A model generated the notes under the pieces. It was not told the DNA's origin. It made no database searches and was given only the letters and a program-made list of their open reading frames with translations. The position numbers and the translations under genes were made by a program. 64,000 nt of DNA from an uncultured Eubacteriales bacterium (GTDB lineage Bacteria; Bacillota; Clostridia; Christensenellales; CAG-917): contig URAF01000001.1 in the NCBI GenBank assembly GCA_900545885.1, positions 151,855 to 215,854 of the forward strand. Reading direction: 5' to 3'. Positions within the stretch are counted from its first letter, which is position 1; every line of letters begins with the position of its first letter. Positions 1-7,853 of the stretch are shown in pieces.

Positions 1-785
1 TCGGCGTCGATAACCGCCGTATCGGGAAGACACAGTTTCAGTATATTCGCCATGACAGTGGGCTGCAATCCCGTGGTGTAGGAATTGAGGCAAACAAACA
101 GCGGATTGTCCGAAAGCAGTTTGGCAACAAGTTCGACTAGCTCGCTTATTCCCTCTTCGATTTTCCACTTTTCGCCGTTGGGTCCTCTTCCGAAACTCGG
201 CGGGTCGAGTATGACTGCGTCGTACTTTTTACCCCTGCGGATTTCGCGTTGCGAAAACTTGAAACAGTCGTCGATTATATAACGCATTCCCGAATTGTCG
301 AGTCCGCTCAGACGCACATTTTCGCCCGCACGTTCGACCATTGCTTTCGCACTGTCAACGTGACACACCTTCGCGCCTGCGGCAAGACACGCAACCGACG
401 CCGCTCCCGTGTATCCGAACAGATTGAGAACGTTGATTTCACGGTTCGCGCCTTTTATGAGCTGCGACATTCTGTCCCAGTTGACCGCCTGTTCGGGGAA
501 AAGCCCCGTGTGTTTGAACCCCATGAGCTTGAGTTTGAATTTCAAGCCGCGCCAGCCGATGACGAAATCTTCGGGAACGTTGCCGTAATACTTCCATCTT
601 CCGCCACCCGTGGAACTGCGCTCGTATACGGCGTCGATACCTTTGTAATTGCGCAGGGGTTTTGCGGCATGCCATATGACCTGCGGGTCGGGACGGAGCA
701 AAGTGTACTCCCCCCACTTTTCCAGCTTTTCGCCGTCGCCCGTCGCAATTACGCGGTAATCTTTCCAATCGGGTGCTACTCTCAT
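1..785 (-). CDS. Class I SAM-dependent methyltransferase, RlmI-like (3' end beyond window)
   Basis: The visible 261 codons encode a class I S-adenosylmethionine methyltransferase resembling the RlmI/YccW group, whose known members methylate cytosine C5 in 23S rRNA. Seen: SAM-binding motif NLFGYTG at residues 121-127, and the catalytic-loop motif LDPPSFGRG near residues 193-201. The ATG at 785 lies 6 nt after the ileS stop and has no clear ribosome site, so it is probably translated by coupling with ileS. The reading frame is still open at position 1, so the C-terminus is missing. Exact substrate is inferred; other nucleic-acid methyltransferases of this fold are possible. Confidence 0.85.
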   Translation of the reverse strand, partial: MRVAPDWKDYRVIATGDGEKLEKWGEYTLLRPDPQVIWHAAKPLRNYKGIDAVYERSSTGGGRWKYYGNVPEDFVIGWRGLKFKLKLMGFKHTGLFPEQAVNWDRMSQLIKGANREINVLNLFGYTGAASVACLAAGAKVCHVDSAKAMVERAGENVRLSGLDNSGMRYIIDDCFKFSQREIRRGKKYDAVILDPPSFGRGPNGEKWKIEEGISELVELVAKLLSDNPLFVCLNSYTTGLQPTVMANILKLCLPDTAVIDA

Positions 786-791
786 ATCACG

Positions 792-3700
792 TCAGATTTT
801 CTTGATGGAAATGGTGACTTTGTCGCCGTTGATATCCCATTCTTTGGTGTATCCGTCAAAGTCGTTGCCGTCTGCGTCGCACAGAACGTCGGCTTTGTAG
901 GTGCCCTTTTCGAACACGGATTTTGCCACGCCTTCGGCTTTGTACGCCACGGAAATGTGGTCGACGACCTCGAAGCCCGCTTCCTTTCTCATCGTTTGAA
1001 TTTTGCTGACGATTTCTCTTTCTGCGCCCTCGTAAATGAGTTCGTCGTTGAGTTCGGTGTCAAGTACGACCGTGGTTTCGCCGTCGCTTTCGGAGGAGAA
1101 ACCTTCCTTGTTCTTGACGGAAATGAGCAGGTCTTCTTCCGCAAGTTCAACGGTCTTGCCGTCGAGTTCGGCAACATATGTCTTGCCGCTCTTGACGGTT
1201 GCCGCGATTTCGTCGGATTTTTCGGCGAGCAGCGCTCTGATTTTGCCGAGCAACGCGCCGTATTTGGGTCCCAGAGTTTTGAGTTGGGGTTTGAGCTCGT
1301 AGCTGATGTACTTCGCACTGTCTGCGGAAATGTCGACTTCCTTGACGTTGAGTTCGTCTTCGACAAGCGCTTTGAGTTCGGGCGACAGTTCCTTTTTGCC
1401 GTTGTAAATCAAGCGTTTGAGGGGCTGACGGTTCTTGATGTTGGCTTTGTTACGTGCAGCTCTGCCCAGTACGACGGTTTTGAGAACGTCGTTCATGCCG
1501 CTTTCGAGTTCGGGGTCAATTCTGCTCTCGTCCGCAACGGGGAAATCGCACAGATGTACGCTGAGAGGCGCGTTCTTGTCGAAGTTTGCGACAAGGTTCT
1601 GATACATGTTTTCCGCAAGGAAAGGAACGTAAGGAGCGATGACTTTGCTCAGCGTCGACAGCACGGTGTAAAGCGTGACGTACGCCGCTTCCTTGTTTTC
1701 GGTCATATCACTGCCCCAGAAACGGTCACGGCAACGGCGGACGTACCAGTTGGACAGGTTGTCGACGAATTCGCCGATTGCACGGGAAGTTTCCGTGATT
1801 TTGTATTCGTTCAGCCCTTCGTCGACGAACTTGATAAGGCTGTTCAGACCGCTAAGAATCCATTTGTCCATAACGGTGAGTTTGCAGTCTTCGAGTTTGT
1901 GTTCGGTGGGATTGAACTTGTCGATTTCGGCATAAAGCACGAAGAACGCGTAAGTGTTCCACAGCGTACCCATGAACTTGCGTTGCGCTTCGCTGACGTT
2001 TTCCGCCGAAAATCTCGAAGGCAGCCAAGGAGCGGATGCCGTGTAGAAATACCATCTGGTTGCGTCTGCGCCCTGTTTGTCGAGAACGGTGAACGGTTCG
2101 ACGACGTTGCCTTTGTGTTTGCTCATCTTGATACCGTCCTTGTCGTTGACGTGTCCGAGAACGATACAGTTGCGGAAAGGCGATTTGCCGAACAGAGTCG
2201 TGGACACCGCAAGCAAAGTGTAGAACCAACCGCGCGTCTGGTCGACAGCTTCGGAAATGAAGTCCGCTGGGAACGTGCTTTCGAAGATGTCTTTGTTCTC
2301 GAAAGGATAATGCCACTGTGCAAAAGGCATAGAACCGCTGTCGTACCAGCAGTCGAGAACTTCGGGCGTTCTGACCATTTCGCCGCCGCATTCGCACTGC
2401 CATTTCACTTCGTCGATGTACGGACGGTGAAGTTCGATGTCGTGGTCGAGTCCGCCGAGTTTGCGGAGTTCTTCGCGAGAACCCACAACGTGCACTTTGC
2501 CGCACTTGTTGCAAACCCAGATAGGCAGCGGAGTTCCCCAGTATCTTTCACGGGAAATACCCCAGTCGATGACGTTTTCGAGGAAGTTGCCCATTCTGCC
2601 CGTTCCGATTGTCGGAGGCATCCAGTTTACGGAAGCGTTGGAAGCAAGCAGTTGCTCTTTGACCGCCGTAACCTTGATAAACCACGAACTTCTTGCATAG
2701 TAAAGCAAAGGAGTGTCGCATCTCCAGCAGAAAGGATAGCTGTGCGTGAACATGAGTTCCTTGAAAAGTTTGCCCTGTTCACGGAGTTTTTCGACAATCA
2801 TCTTGTCGGCGTCTTTTGCAAAAACGTCAACGAGATCGTATGCTTCTTTTACGAATTTGCCGCGGCTGTCAACCATCTGAACGAAAGGCAGTCCGTAGCG
2901 TTTGCCGACGTTGCTGTCGTCCTCGCCGAATGCGGGTGCGATATGAACGACGCCCGTGCCGTCGGTGAGCGTGACGTAACCGTCGCAAGTCACGTAATAT
3001 GCTTTTTCTTTCGCGCCGGTGTTGTAGTCAAACAGCGGTTCGTATTCGGTGTACTCGTAATCTTTGCCTTTCTTGACGGAAAGTTTTTCGTACTGTCCTT
3101 CTTCGAAAAGACTTCCGACAAGCGCGTCCGCCATAATGTAAGTTTCGTCTCCGACTTTGATTTCAACGTAGTCTTCTTTGGGGTTTACGCAGAGCGCGAC
3201 GTTGCTGGGCAAGGTCCAAGGGGTCGTCGTCCACGCAAGGAAGAACACTCCGGGTCTGCCTTTGACTGCGAACTTGATGAATACGGACTTTTCTTCGACG
3301 TCCTTATAGCCCTGCGCGACTTCGTGAGAAGAAAGCGCCGTTCCGCAACGGGGGCAGTAAGGCACGATTTTGTAGCCTTTGTAAAGGAGTCCTTTGTCCG
3401 CAATCTGTTTGAGAGACCACCAGACGGACTCGATATAGTTGTCGTCGTAGGTGATGTAAGGATTTTTCATATCCGCCCAGTAACCGATACGGTCGGACAT
3501 GACTTCCCATTTGTGTTTGTATTTCCATACGGACTCTTTGCACTTTTTGATAAAAGGCTCGATACCGTACTTTTCGATTTCCTGTTTGCCGTCGATGCCG
3601 AGTTGTTTTTCGACTTCGAGTTCCACGGGCAGACCGTGAGTATCCCAGCCCGCTTTTCTGCGGACGTAGTACCCTTTCATGGTCTTATAGCGCGGAATGA

Positions 3701-3899
3701 TGTCTTTCATAACGCGGGTAAGAATGTGACCGATGTGAGGTTTGCCGTTCGCTGTGGGAGGGCCGTCGTAGAAATTGAAGCATTCGCCGCCCTTGTTTTT
3801 TTCGACGCTTTTTTCGAAGATTTCGTTTTCTTTCCAGAAAGCGAGAACCTCTTTTTCACGTTCGACGAAGTTGAGATTTGTGTCAACAGGTTTGTACAT
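792..3899 (-). CDS. ileS: Isoleucyl-tRNA synthetase
   Basis: Charges tRNA-Ile with isoleucine in the cytoplasm. 1035 residues, the long form found in many Clostridia. Seen: class I signature PHIGH at residues 54-58, the KMSK loop (GIKMSKHKGNVV, about residue 600), the editing-domain region between them, and paired cysteines (CNKCG, CECGG) typical of the central zinc-binding insertion. The C-terminus lacks the CxxC zinc finger that ends the shorter bacterial type, so I place it with the long, eukaryote-like type. Ribosome site AGAAGG lies about 10 nt before the ATG. The leader is only about 34 nt, too short for a T-box. Confidence 0.98.
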   Translation of the reverse strand: MYKPVDTNLNFVEREKEVLAFWKENEIFEKSVEKNKGGECFNFYDGPPTANGKPHIGHILTRVMKDIIPRYKTMKGYYVRRKAGWDTHGLPVELEVEKQLGIDGKQEIEKYGIEPFIKKCKESVWKYKHKWEVMSDRIGYWADMKNPYITYDDNYIESVWWSLKQIADKGLLYKGYKIVPYCPRCGTALSSHEVAQGYKDVEEKSVFIKFAVKGRPGVFFLAWTTTPWTLPSNVALCVNPKEDYVEIKVGDETYIMADALVGSLFEEGQYEKLSVKKGKDYEYTEYEPLFDYNTGAKEKAYYVTCDGYVTLTDGTGVVHIAPAFGEDDSNVGKRYGLPFVQMVDSRGKFVKEAYDLVDVFAKDADKMIVEKLREQGKLFKELMFTHSYPFCWRCDTPLLYYARSSWFIKVTAVKEQLLASNASVNWMPPTIGTGRMGNFLENVIDWGISRERYWGTPLPIWVCNKCGKVHVVGSREELRKLGGLDHDIELHRPYIDEVKWQCECGGEMVRTPEVLDCWYDSGSMPFAQWHYPFENKDIFESTFPADFISEAVDQTRGWFYTLLAVSTTLFGKSPFRNCIVLGHVNDKDGIKMSKHKGNVVEPFTVLDKQGADATRWYFYTASAPWLPSRFSAENVSEAQRKFMGTLWNTYAFFVLYAEIDKFNPTEHKLEDCKLTVMDKWILSGLNSLIKFVDEGLNEYKITETSRAIGEFVDNLSNWYVRRCRDRFWGSDMTENKEAAYVTLYTVLSTLSKVIAPYVPFLAENMYQNLVANFDKNAPLSVHLCDFPVADESRIDPELESGMNDVLKTVVLGRAARNKANIKNRQPLKRLIYNGKKELSPELKALVEDELNVKEVDISADSAKYISYELKPQLKTLGPKYGALLGKIRALLAEKSDEIAATVKSGKTYVAELDGKTVELAEEDLLISVKNKEGFSSESDGETTVVLDTELNDELIYEGAEREIVSKIQTMRKEAGFEVVDHISVAYKAEGVAKSVFEKGTYKADVLCDADGNDFDGYTKEWDINGDKVTISIKKI

Positions 3900-3939
3900 T
3901 TCGATACCTTCTTTTAAGAGTAATCACAAAATTATAAAA

Positions 3940-3968
3940 ATTATATAGTACTATCGCCGAAAAATCAA
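3940..3968 (-). promoter_or_regulatory. ileS promoter
   Basis: On the minus strand TTGATT, 17 bp spacer, TATAAT, about 40 nt upstream of the ileS ATG. Nothing resembling a T-box fits between it and the gene. Confidence 0.7.
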
Positions 3969-4015
3969 CCGAATTGACATAATTGCGCGAAGGCTGCAAA
4001 AATTCCGACGTAAAG

Positions 4016-4044
4016 TTGACGGACGGCGCGGCATATGATAATAT
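4016..4044 (+). promoter_or_regulatory. tRNA-Gly promoter
   Basis: TTGACG, 17 bp spacer, TAATAT, ending 11 nt before the tRNA 5' end. Confidence 0.7.
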
Positions 4045-4055
4045 AATCACGTTTT

Positions 4056-4129
4056 GCGGGCGTAGTTTAGTGGCAAAACAGCAGCTTCCCAAGCTGCGGT
4101 TGTGAGTTCGATTCTCATCGCCCGCTCCA
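4056..4129 (+). tRNA. tRNA-Gly(CCC)
   Basis: 74 nt cloverleaf. Acceptor arms GCGGGCG and CGCCCGC pair perfectly; the anticodon stem GCAGC/GCTGC encloses loop TTCCCAA with anticodon CCC at 4088-4090; the T arm contains GTTCGATTC; CCA is encoded at 4127-4129. It decodes GGG. Confidence 0.96.
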
Positions 4130-4132
4130 CAG

Positions 4133-4161
4133 GAAGCGCAGGTTGCGCTTCTTTTATTTTT
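4133..4161 (+). terminator. Terminator of tRNA-Gly
   Basis: Perfect 8 bp stem GAAGCGCA/TGCGCTTC with a 3 nt loop, followed by TTTTATTTTT. Confidence 0.85.
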
Positions 4162-4180
4162 CCATAATCTTGCGGAATTG

Positions 4181-4209
4181 TTGACACGTGAGTGCCTATA
4201 ATATATTGT
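4181..4209 (+). promoter_or_regulatory. Promoter of ABC exporter operon, leaderless type
   Basis: TTGACA, 17 bp spacer, TATTGT, then 6 nt to the ATG at 4216. No ribosome site fits in 6 nt, so transcription should start at or next to the start codon. Confidence 0.65.
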
Positions 4210-4215
4210 GTCTGT

Positions 4216-5148
4216 ATGGAAAACAAAATTTTTGAATGTGCTATACGCACGAACAACCTGACCAAAGTATACGGCGGAGCGGAAAGAGTTTCCGACGTAT
4301 CGATGAGCGTCGGACGCGGCGAAATTTACGGACTTATCGGCAAAAACGGCGCGGGCAAAACAACGCTCATAAGAATGATACTCGGAATTGCCACATCTAC
4401 CCGCGGAAACGTGGAATTGAACGGCAAATCCTCTCCCTCCGAACTCTCCCGCGAACGCAGAAAAATCGGCGCGCTCATCGAACAACCCGCATTCTACCCT
4501 GCAATGACGGCATACGACAACGTCAAAACGGTTGCGCTTTCTATGGGTTGTTTCGACAAAAACAAAGCCGAAGAACTGCTCTCTTTCGTAGGTTTAGACC
4601 CCAAAGACAAGAAAAAAGTCAAGAATTTCTCGCTCGGAATGAAACAGCGACTTGCAATAGCGGTCGCGCTTATCGACGACCCCGAAATTCTTTTCCTCGA
4701 CGAACCACTGAACGGACTCGACCCGACGGGCATTCTGCAAATGCGCGAACAGATACGCAAACTCAACGAAGAACGCGGCGTCACGGTCATAATCTCGTCG
4801 CACCTGCTCGGCGAACTCGGCAAAGTCGCAACGGCGTACGGAATTATGAAAGACGGCAAACTCGTGCGCGAAATCCGCGGCGAAGAACTGCAATCAATGT
4901 CCCGCCCGCACATCAAAGCCGTTGTAGCCGACACGGCAAAAGCAATGCAAGTACTCTCGCAAGCCTATTCACCCGAGGAATTTTCCGTCAAACAGAACGG
5001 CACCGTCGAAGTCTACAAATCGGCAGACGAACTTGCAGCCGTCACGGAAATACTCATCAAAGCGGGCATTCCCGTCCTTCAACTCACGGTGGAACAAGGC
5101 GACACCGAAGAGGCGTTTATCGCAATAATGCAGGAGGACGCAAGATGA
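4216..5148 (+). CDS. ABC transporter ATP-binding protein (drug/bacitracin exporter type)
   Basis: ATPase subunit of an ABC-2 type exporter; the permease is the next gene, overlapping it by ATGA. 310 residues. Seen: Walker A GKNGAGKTT about residues 42-50, a variant signature NFSLGMKQR, Walker B ILFLDEPLNGLDP, and a C-terminal accessory region of about 90 residues, as in BcrA/NatA-like ATPases. I chose the ATG at 4216: the next in-frame ATG upstream (4192) lies within the promoter spacer. The mRNA is predicted leaderless. The substrate cannot be told from sequence. Confidence 0.93.
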   Translation: MENKIFECAIRTNNLTKVYGGAERVSDVSMSVGRGEIYGLIGKNGAGKTTLIRMILGIATSTRGNVELNGKSSPSELSRERRKIGALIEQPAFYPAMTAYDNVKTVALSMGCFDKNKAEELLSFVGLDPKDKKKVKNFSLGMKQRLAIAVALIDDPEILFLDEPLNGLDPTGILQMREQIRKLNEERGVTVIISSHLLGELGKVATAYGIMKDGKLVREIRGEELQSMSRPHIKAVVADTAKAMQVLSQAYSPEEFSVKQNGTVEVYKSADELAAVTEILIKAGIPVLQLTVEQGDTEEAFIAIMQEDAR

Positions 5149-5987
5149 ACGCTCTGAAAAGATATTTCAATCAGGTAAGTTCGGACTTTTACAGACTTCT
5201 TCACATGAAAAGTCTGTACATCGGACTCGGCATAACCGTGCTTATGGTGCTCATTGTCGCACTTGCGCAAAATGCGCTGTCCGAGTTCATACTGAATGCA
5301 GATTTCAACCAAGGCGTAGAAGAAATCAATCCCGATGAAATCAAGAATTCAATTGCGTTTATGGTGCTTTCGGGAGCTCCCAACGCCGCAGGCGTTTACT
5401 TCCTGACGCCGATTATAATCGCAATCTTCATCGGCGCGGAGTTTTCCGGCGGAACAATGCGTCTGTACATCGGACGCGGCGTAAACAAAGCGGAAATTTA
5501 TTTCTCGAAATTCACGGTTTCGTTTGCGGTCGTTCTGTTCTACACACTCTTTTCCTTCCTTGCCTGCTTTATCGCGGCACTCGGAATGGGAATGTCCGAC
5601 GCGTTTTTCTCGACCTACTCGGCAAGTCTGTCCAAAGCCTTCGGCGCATATATTTTACTTGCGCTGACCGCCACGTCGATTTACACGGCGATATCCTTCC
5701 TTGTCCGTTCCAAAGCCGGCAACGTGGGCATATTGCTTGCAATGCACATAGTAATAGGTTCCGTGCTGGTGACAATAGTTCAGGCGGCACTCGGAATGAC
5801 CGCTGGCGCAACTGCGGAAAGTTTCCGTTATATGTACCTCAACCCCTACTACTGCATGAGTGCCGTAGCGTCTATCGGTTCAATGAAATCCGCAGACATC
5901 GGACTTGCACTCGGCGGCGCCGCAATGTGGAGCGTGCTGTTCACGGTTGCTGGACTTATCCCCACCCTGAAACGCGACGTCAAGTAG
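5145..5987 (+). CDS. ABC-2 type transporter permease
   Basis: 280-residue integral membrane protein, partner of the upstream ATPase. The start ATG at 5145 overlaps the ATPase stop (ATGA) and follows an AGGAGG site at 5131-5138. Hydrophobic segments: about residues 25-45, several in the 90-230 range and a last one near 255-275, giving about six membrane helices with a large loop after the first, the layout of NatB/BcrB-type permeases. Probably exports a peptide antibiotic, drug or lipid; this is family-level inference. Confidence 0.88.
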   Translation: MNALKRYFNQVSSDFYRLLHMKSLYIGLGITVLMVLIVALAQNALSEFILNADFNQGVEEINPDEIKNSIAFMVLSGAPNAAGVYFLTPIIIAIFIGAEFSGGTMRLYIGRGVNKAEIYFSKFTVSFAVVLFYTLFSFLACFIAALGMGMSDAFFSTYSASLSKAFGAYILLALTATSIYTAISFLVRSKAGNVGILLAMHIVIGSVLVTIVQAALGMTAGATAESFRYMYLNPYYCMSAVASIGSMKSADIGLALGGAAMWSVLFTVAGLIPTLKRDVK

Positions 5988-6101
5988 CCCGACCAATCGT
6001 TCTTACCAACTGGCTCTGCTATCGGTTTCAGTAAAAATTCGCACGATGCGGAAATTCGTTGTAAACGACATAAACAAAACTTGAAATACACAAATTAGAC
6101 T

Positions 6102-6138
6102 AAAAAACACGGGATTGCGTCAAACCCGTGTTTTTTTT
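6102..6138 (+). terminator. Terminator of ABC exporter operon
   Basis: Stem AAAAAACACGGG/CCCGTGTTTTTT with an 11 nt loop and T tail. Confidence 0.85.
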
Positions 6139-6436
6139 GTGAAACTTTTTCCAGCTGCCTTTCGGTTGCTCTTTTTAGTTGTCACTTCTGCTTTTTCATA
6201 TTTTAACAATCATTCGGACTACAATATTTCAATGCCTTTCGTTTGCACAATCGAAGCGAAAAAAAATGACATCGCGGTGGCGATGGCAGATTAAATTTTC
6301 ACTACAACAACATAAAAATATAAGACAAATTTCCGCGTAAATTTCTTAGAAATCTGCGCGCAATTTTTCAGATGCATTTCACTGTAAATTTCAAAGAAAA
6401 TTGCTGACAATGACTGAAAAATACGCATTTTCGCAA
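6139..6436. other. AT-rich intergenic stretch, nothing recognised
   Basis: Between the exporter terminator and the SRP RNA terminator. Short frames here lack ribosome sites and similarity to anything I know. Several short AAATTTC-like direct and inverted motifs occur at 6335-6410 without clear structure. Confidence 0.5.
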
Positions 6437-6473
6437 AATCAAAACGCCGCGCTTTTCGCACGGCGTTTTGATT
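6437..6473 (-). terminator. Terminator of SRP RNA
   Basis: Long stem ATCAAAACGCCG / CGGCGTTTTGAT around a short loop, just 3' of the SRP RNA on the minus strand; the T tract is short (TTTTGATTTT). Confidence 0.7.
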
Positions 6474-6740
6474 GCTACGCACCGACTCCGACAGTTCAAA
6501 CCGAAGCGGAAACCGTACAGGTGGCTCCTTCAAAGTTTCCCCGTGGCACACGGCAACGCCTGCTTAGTGCTGCTGCGGTCAAGCCCTGACACGGTTCACA
6601 GTATGCAGTTGCACGGGACCTTGCTATCAACGCTCCTTATACGGCGCGGCCTTCCATAAGAAAAGCCTCGGTCGGCGCTCGACACTGCTATGGCGGATTG
6701 CAGTTTACAGGGCACCGCCGGCTCCCCGTCTAGCGTAGCC
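6474..6740 (-). ncRNA. ffs: Signal recognition particle RNA, large Firmicutes type
   Basis: RNA component of the signal recognition particle, binding Ffh and directing nascent membrane and secreted proteins to the membrane. About 267 nt. Seen on the minus strand: 5' and 3' ends pair (GCTACGC with GCGTAGC); the 5' Alu-like domain contains ACGGGGAG, GCGGTGCCCTGTA and CTGCAATCCGC as in the Bacillus scRNA; the Ffh-binding S domain reads GTGAACCGTGTCAGG, then AGCAGCACTAAGCAGG. The apical loop between these blocks is TTGACC-like rather than the common GGAA. A consensus promoter lies directly upstream and a terminator downstream. Confidence 0.93.
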
Positions 6741-6745
6741 TTTGT

Positions 6746-6774
6746 AGTATATCACCAAATCCCGCTTTTTGCAA
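6746..6774 (-). promoter_or_regulatory. SRP RNA promoter
   Basis: Minus strand TTGCAA, 17 bp, TATACT, placing the start near 6740 where the terminal helix begins. Confidence 0.8.
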
Positions 6775-6865
6775 GGAAAATAATTGCCGTCCTTGTCAAT
6801 CATTGCGGCTCGACGTTTTGCCTTGCTTTTATACACTTTTTTCACAAATCCTTACACCTTTGGTA

Positions 6866-6894
6866 TTGATTAATCCATACACGTGTGTTAAAAT
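6866..6894 (+). promoter_or_regulatory. pdxK promoter, leaderless type
   Basis: TTGATT, 17 bp spacer, TAAAAT, then ATTGGT and the ATG at 6901. No space for a ribosome site. Confidence 0.65.
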
Positions 6895-6900
6895 ATTGGT

Positions 6901-7725
6901 ATGGATAAAAGAATTTTGACTATTCAGGACTACTCTTCCGTCGGTCGCTGTTCTCTTACGGCGGCTCTTCCCATTCTCTGCGCTTGCGGACACGACGCAG
7001 TAGGTCTTCCCACCGCGCTGCTTTCCACGCAGACTTACGGCATCGAAGGTTTTACTTTCACCGACTTGTATTCCAACATGCTCCCTTCGTACGAGCATTG
7101 GAACAAACTCGGCATCAAATTCGATTGCCTTTACACGGGATTTCTCGGCTCTATGGACACGGTCGAAGCCACAATCCAAATCGCAAAGGATATGAAATCC
7201 AAAGGCGCTTTGATTGCAATCGACCCCGCTATGGCGGAAAACGGCAGTCTGTACAAAATCTTCGACGACAAATACCGTGACAGAATTTTCGAACTCTGCC
7301 GCCTTGCGGACATCGTCATGCCAAACTTCACCGAATGCAGAATGCTTGCGGGACTTGACATGTATCTCGAACCCAACGAAGCCAACGCGCGAATGATACT
7401 CAACATACTGCGCCACAACGGCTATAAGAAGATACTGCTGTCGGGAATAGTCATGGACGGCAAACAAGGCACGGCTACGCTCAACGGCGACAAGATTTCC
7501 TTCCAGATGAACGAACACTTCCCCGCATACATTCACGGCGCGGGCGACTGCCTGTCCTCCGCATTCATCGGCAAACTTCTCAGCGGAATGACCATGGAAA
7601 AAGCCGCGCAAGCAGCAGTCGACTTCTGCAAATCCTGCATAGAAGTTTCCCTTGCCGAAAAAGTCGACCTCCGTTTCGGTCTGCTCATCGAACGCGAAAT
7701 TCCCCAACTCGTCGGCAAGAACTGA
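6901..7725 (+). CDS. pdxK: Pyridoxal/pyridoxamine kinase
   Basis: ATP-dependent phosphorylation of B6 vitamers in PLP salvage. 274 residues, usual length for the PdxK/PdxY branch of the ribokinase fold. Seen: N-terminal RILTIQDYSSVGRCS, the family block IDPAMAENGSLY at residues 107-118 (compare DPVMGDNGxLY), PNFTECRMLAG, and the anion-hole/catalytic motif HGAGDCLSSAF with the catalytic Asp at residue 216. The start is fixed by the conserved N-terminus; there is no Shine-Dalgarno sequence and the -10 box is 6 nt upstream. Whether pyridoxal or hydroxymethylpyrimidine is preferred cannot be settled from sequence. Confidence 0.9.
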   Translation: MDKRILTIQDYSSVGRCSLTAALPILCACGHDAVGLPTALLSTQTYGIEGFTFTDLYSNMLPSYEHWNKLGIKFDCLYTGFLGSMDTVEATIQIAKDMKSKGALIAIDPAMAENGSLYKIFDDKYRDRIFELCRLADIVMPNFTECRMLAGLDMYLEPNEANARMILNILRHNGYKKILLSGIVMDGKQGTATLNGDKISFQMNEHFPAYIHGAGDCLSSAFIGKLLSGMTMEKAAQAAVDFCKSCIEVSLAEKVDLRFGLLIEREIPQLVGKN

Positions 7726-7801
7726 TTTAACCAATTTATAGGATTTAGCCGATTAGCTGATTTAGATAATCAAGATAATTTACTTGCGATTTTCAAACTG
7801 C

Positions 7802-7829
7802 AAAAAAAGCCACCCTCTCGGGTGGCTTT
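7802..7829 (-). terminator. Terminator of EF-G-like gene
   Basis: Perfect 10 bp stem AAAGCCACCC/GGGTGGCTTT with a TCTC loop; on the minus strand it continues into seven T. It may also stop the converging pdxK transcript. Confidence 0.85.
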
Positions 7830-7853
7830 CGTTGTGTTTGATTTATCGGGCGA

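Noticed and set aside
249..3917. 1222-codon plus-strand frame opposite ileS
   Set aside because: Antisense shadow: ileS on the other strand has all family motifs, and the frame has no ribosome site or recognisable domain. Codon bias of these genomes keeps antisense frames open.
3900..4055. T-box riboswitch for ileS
   Set aside because: The promoter leaves only about 34 nt of leader; no specifier or antiterminator structure fits.
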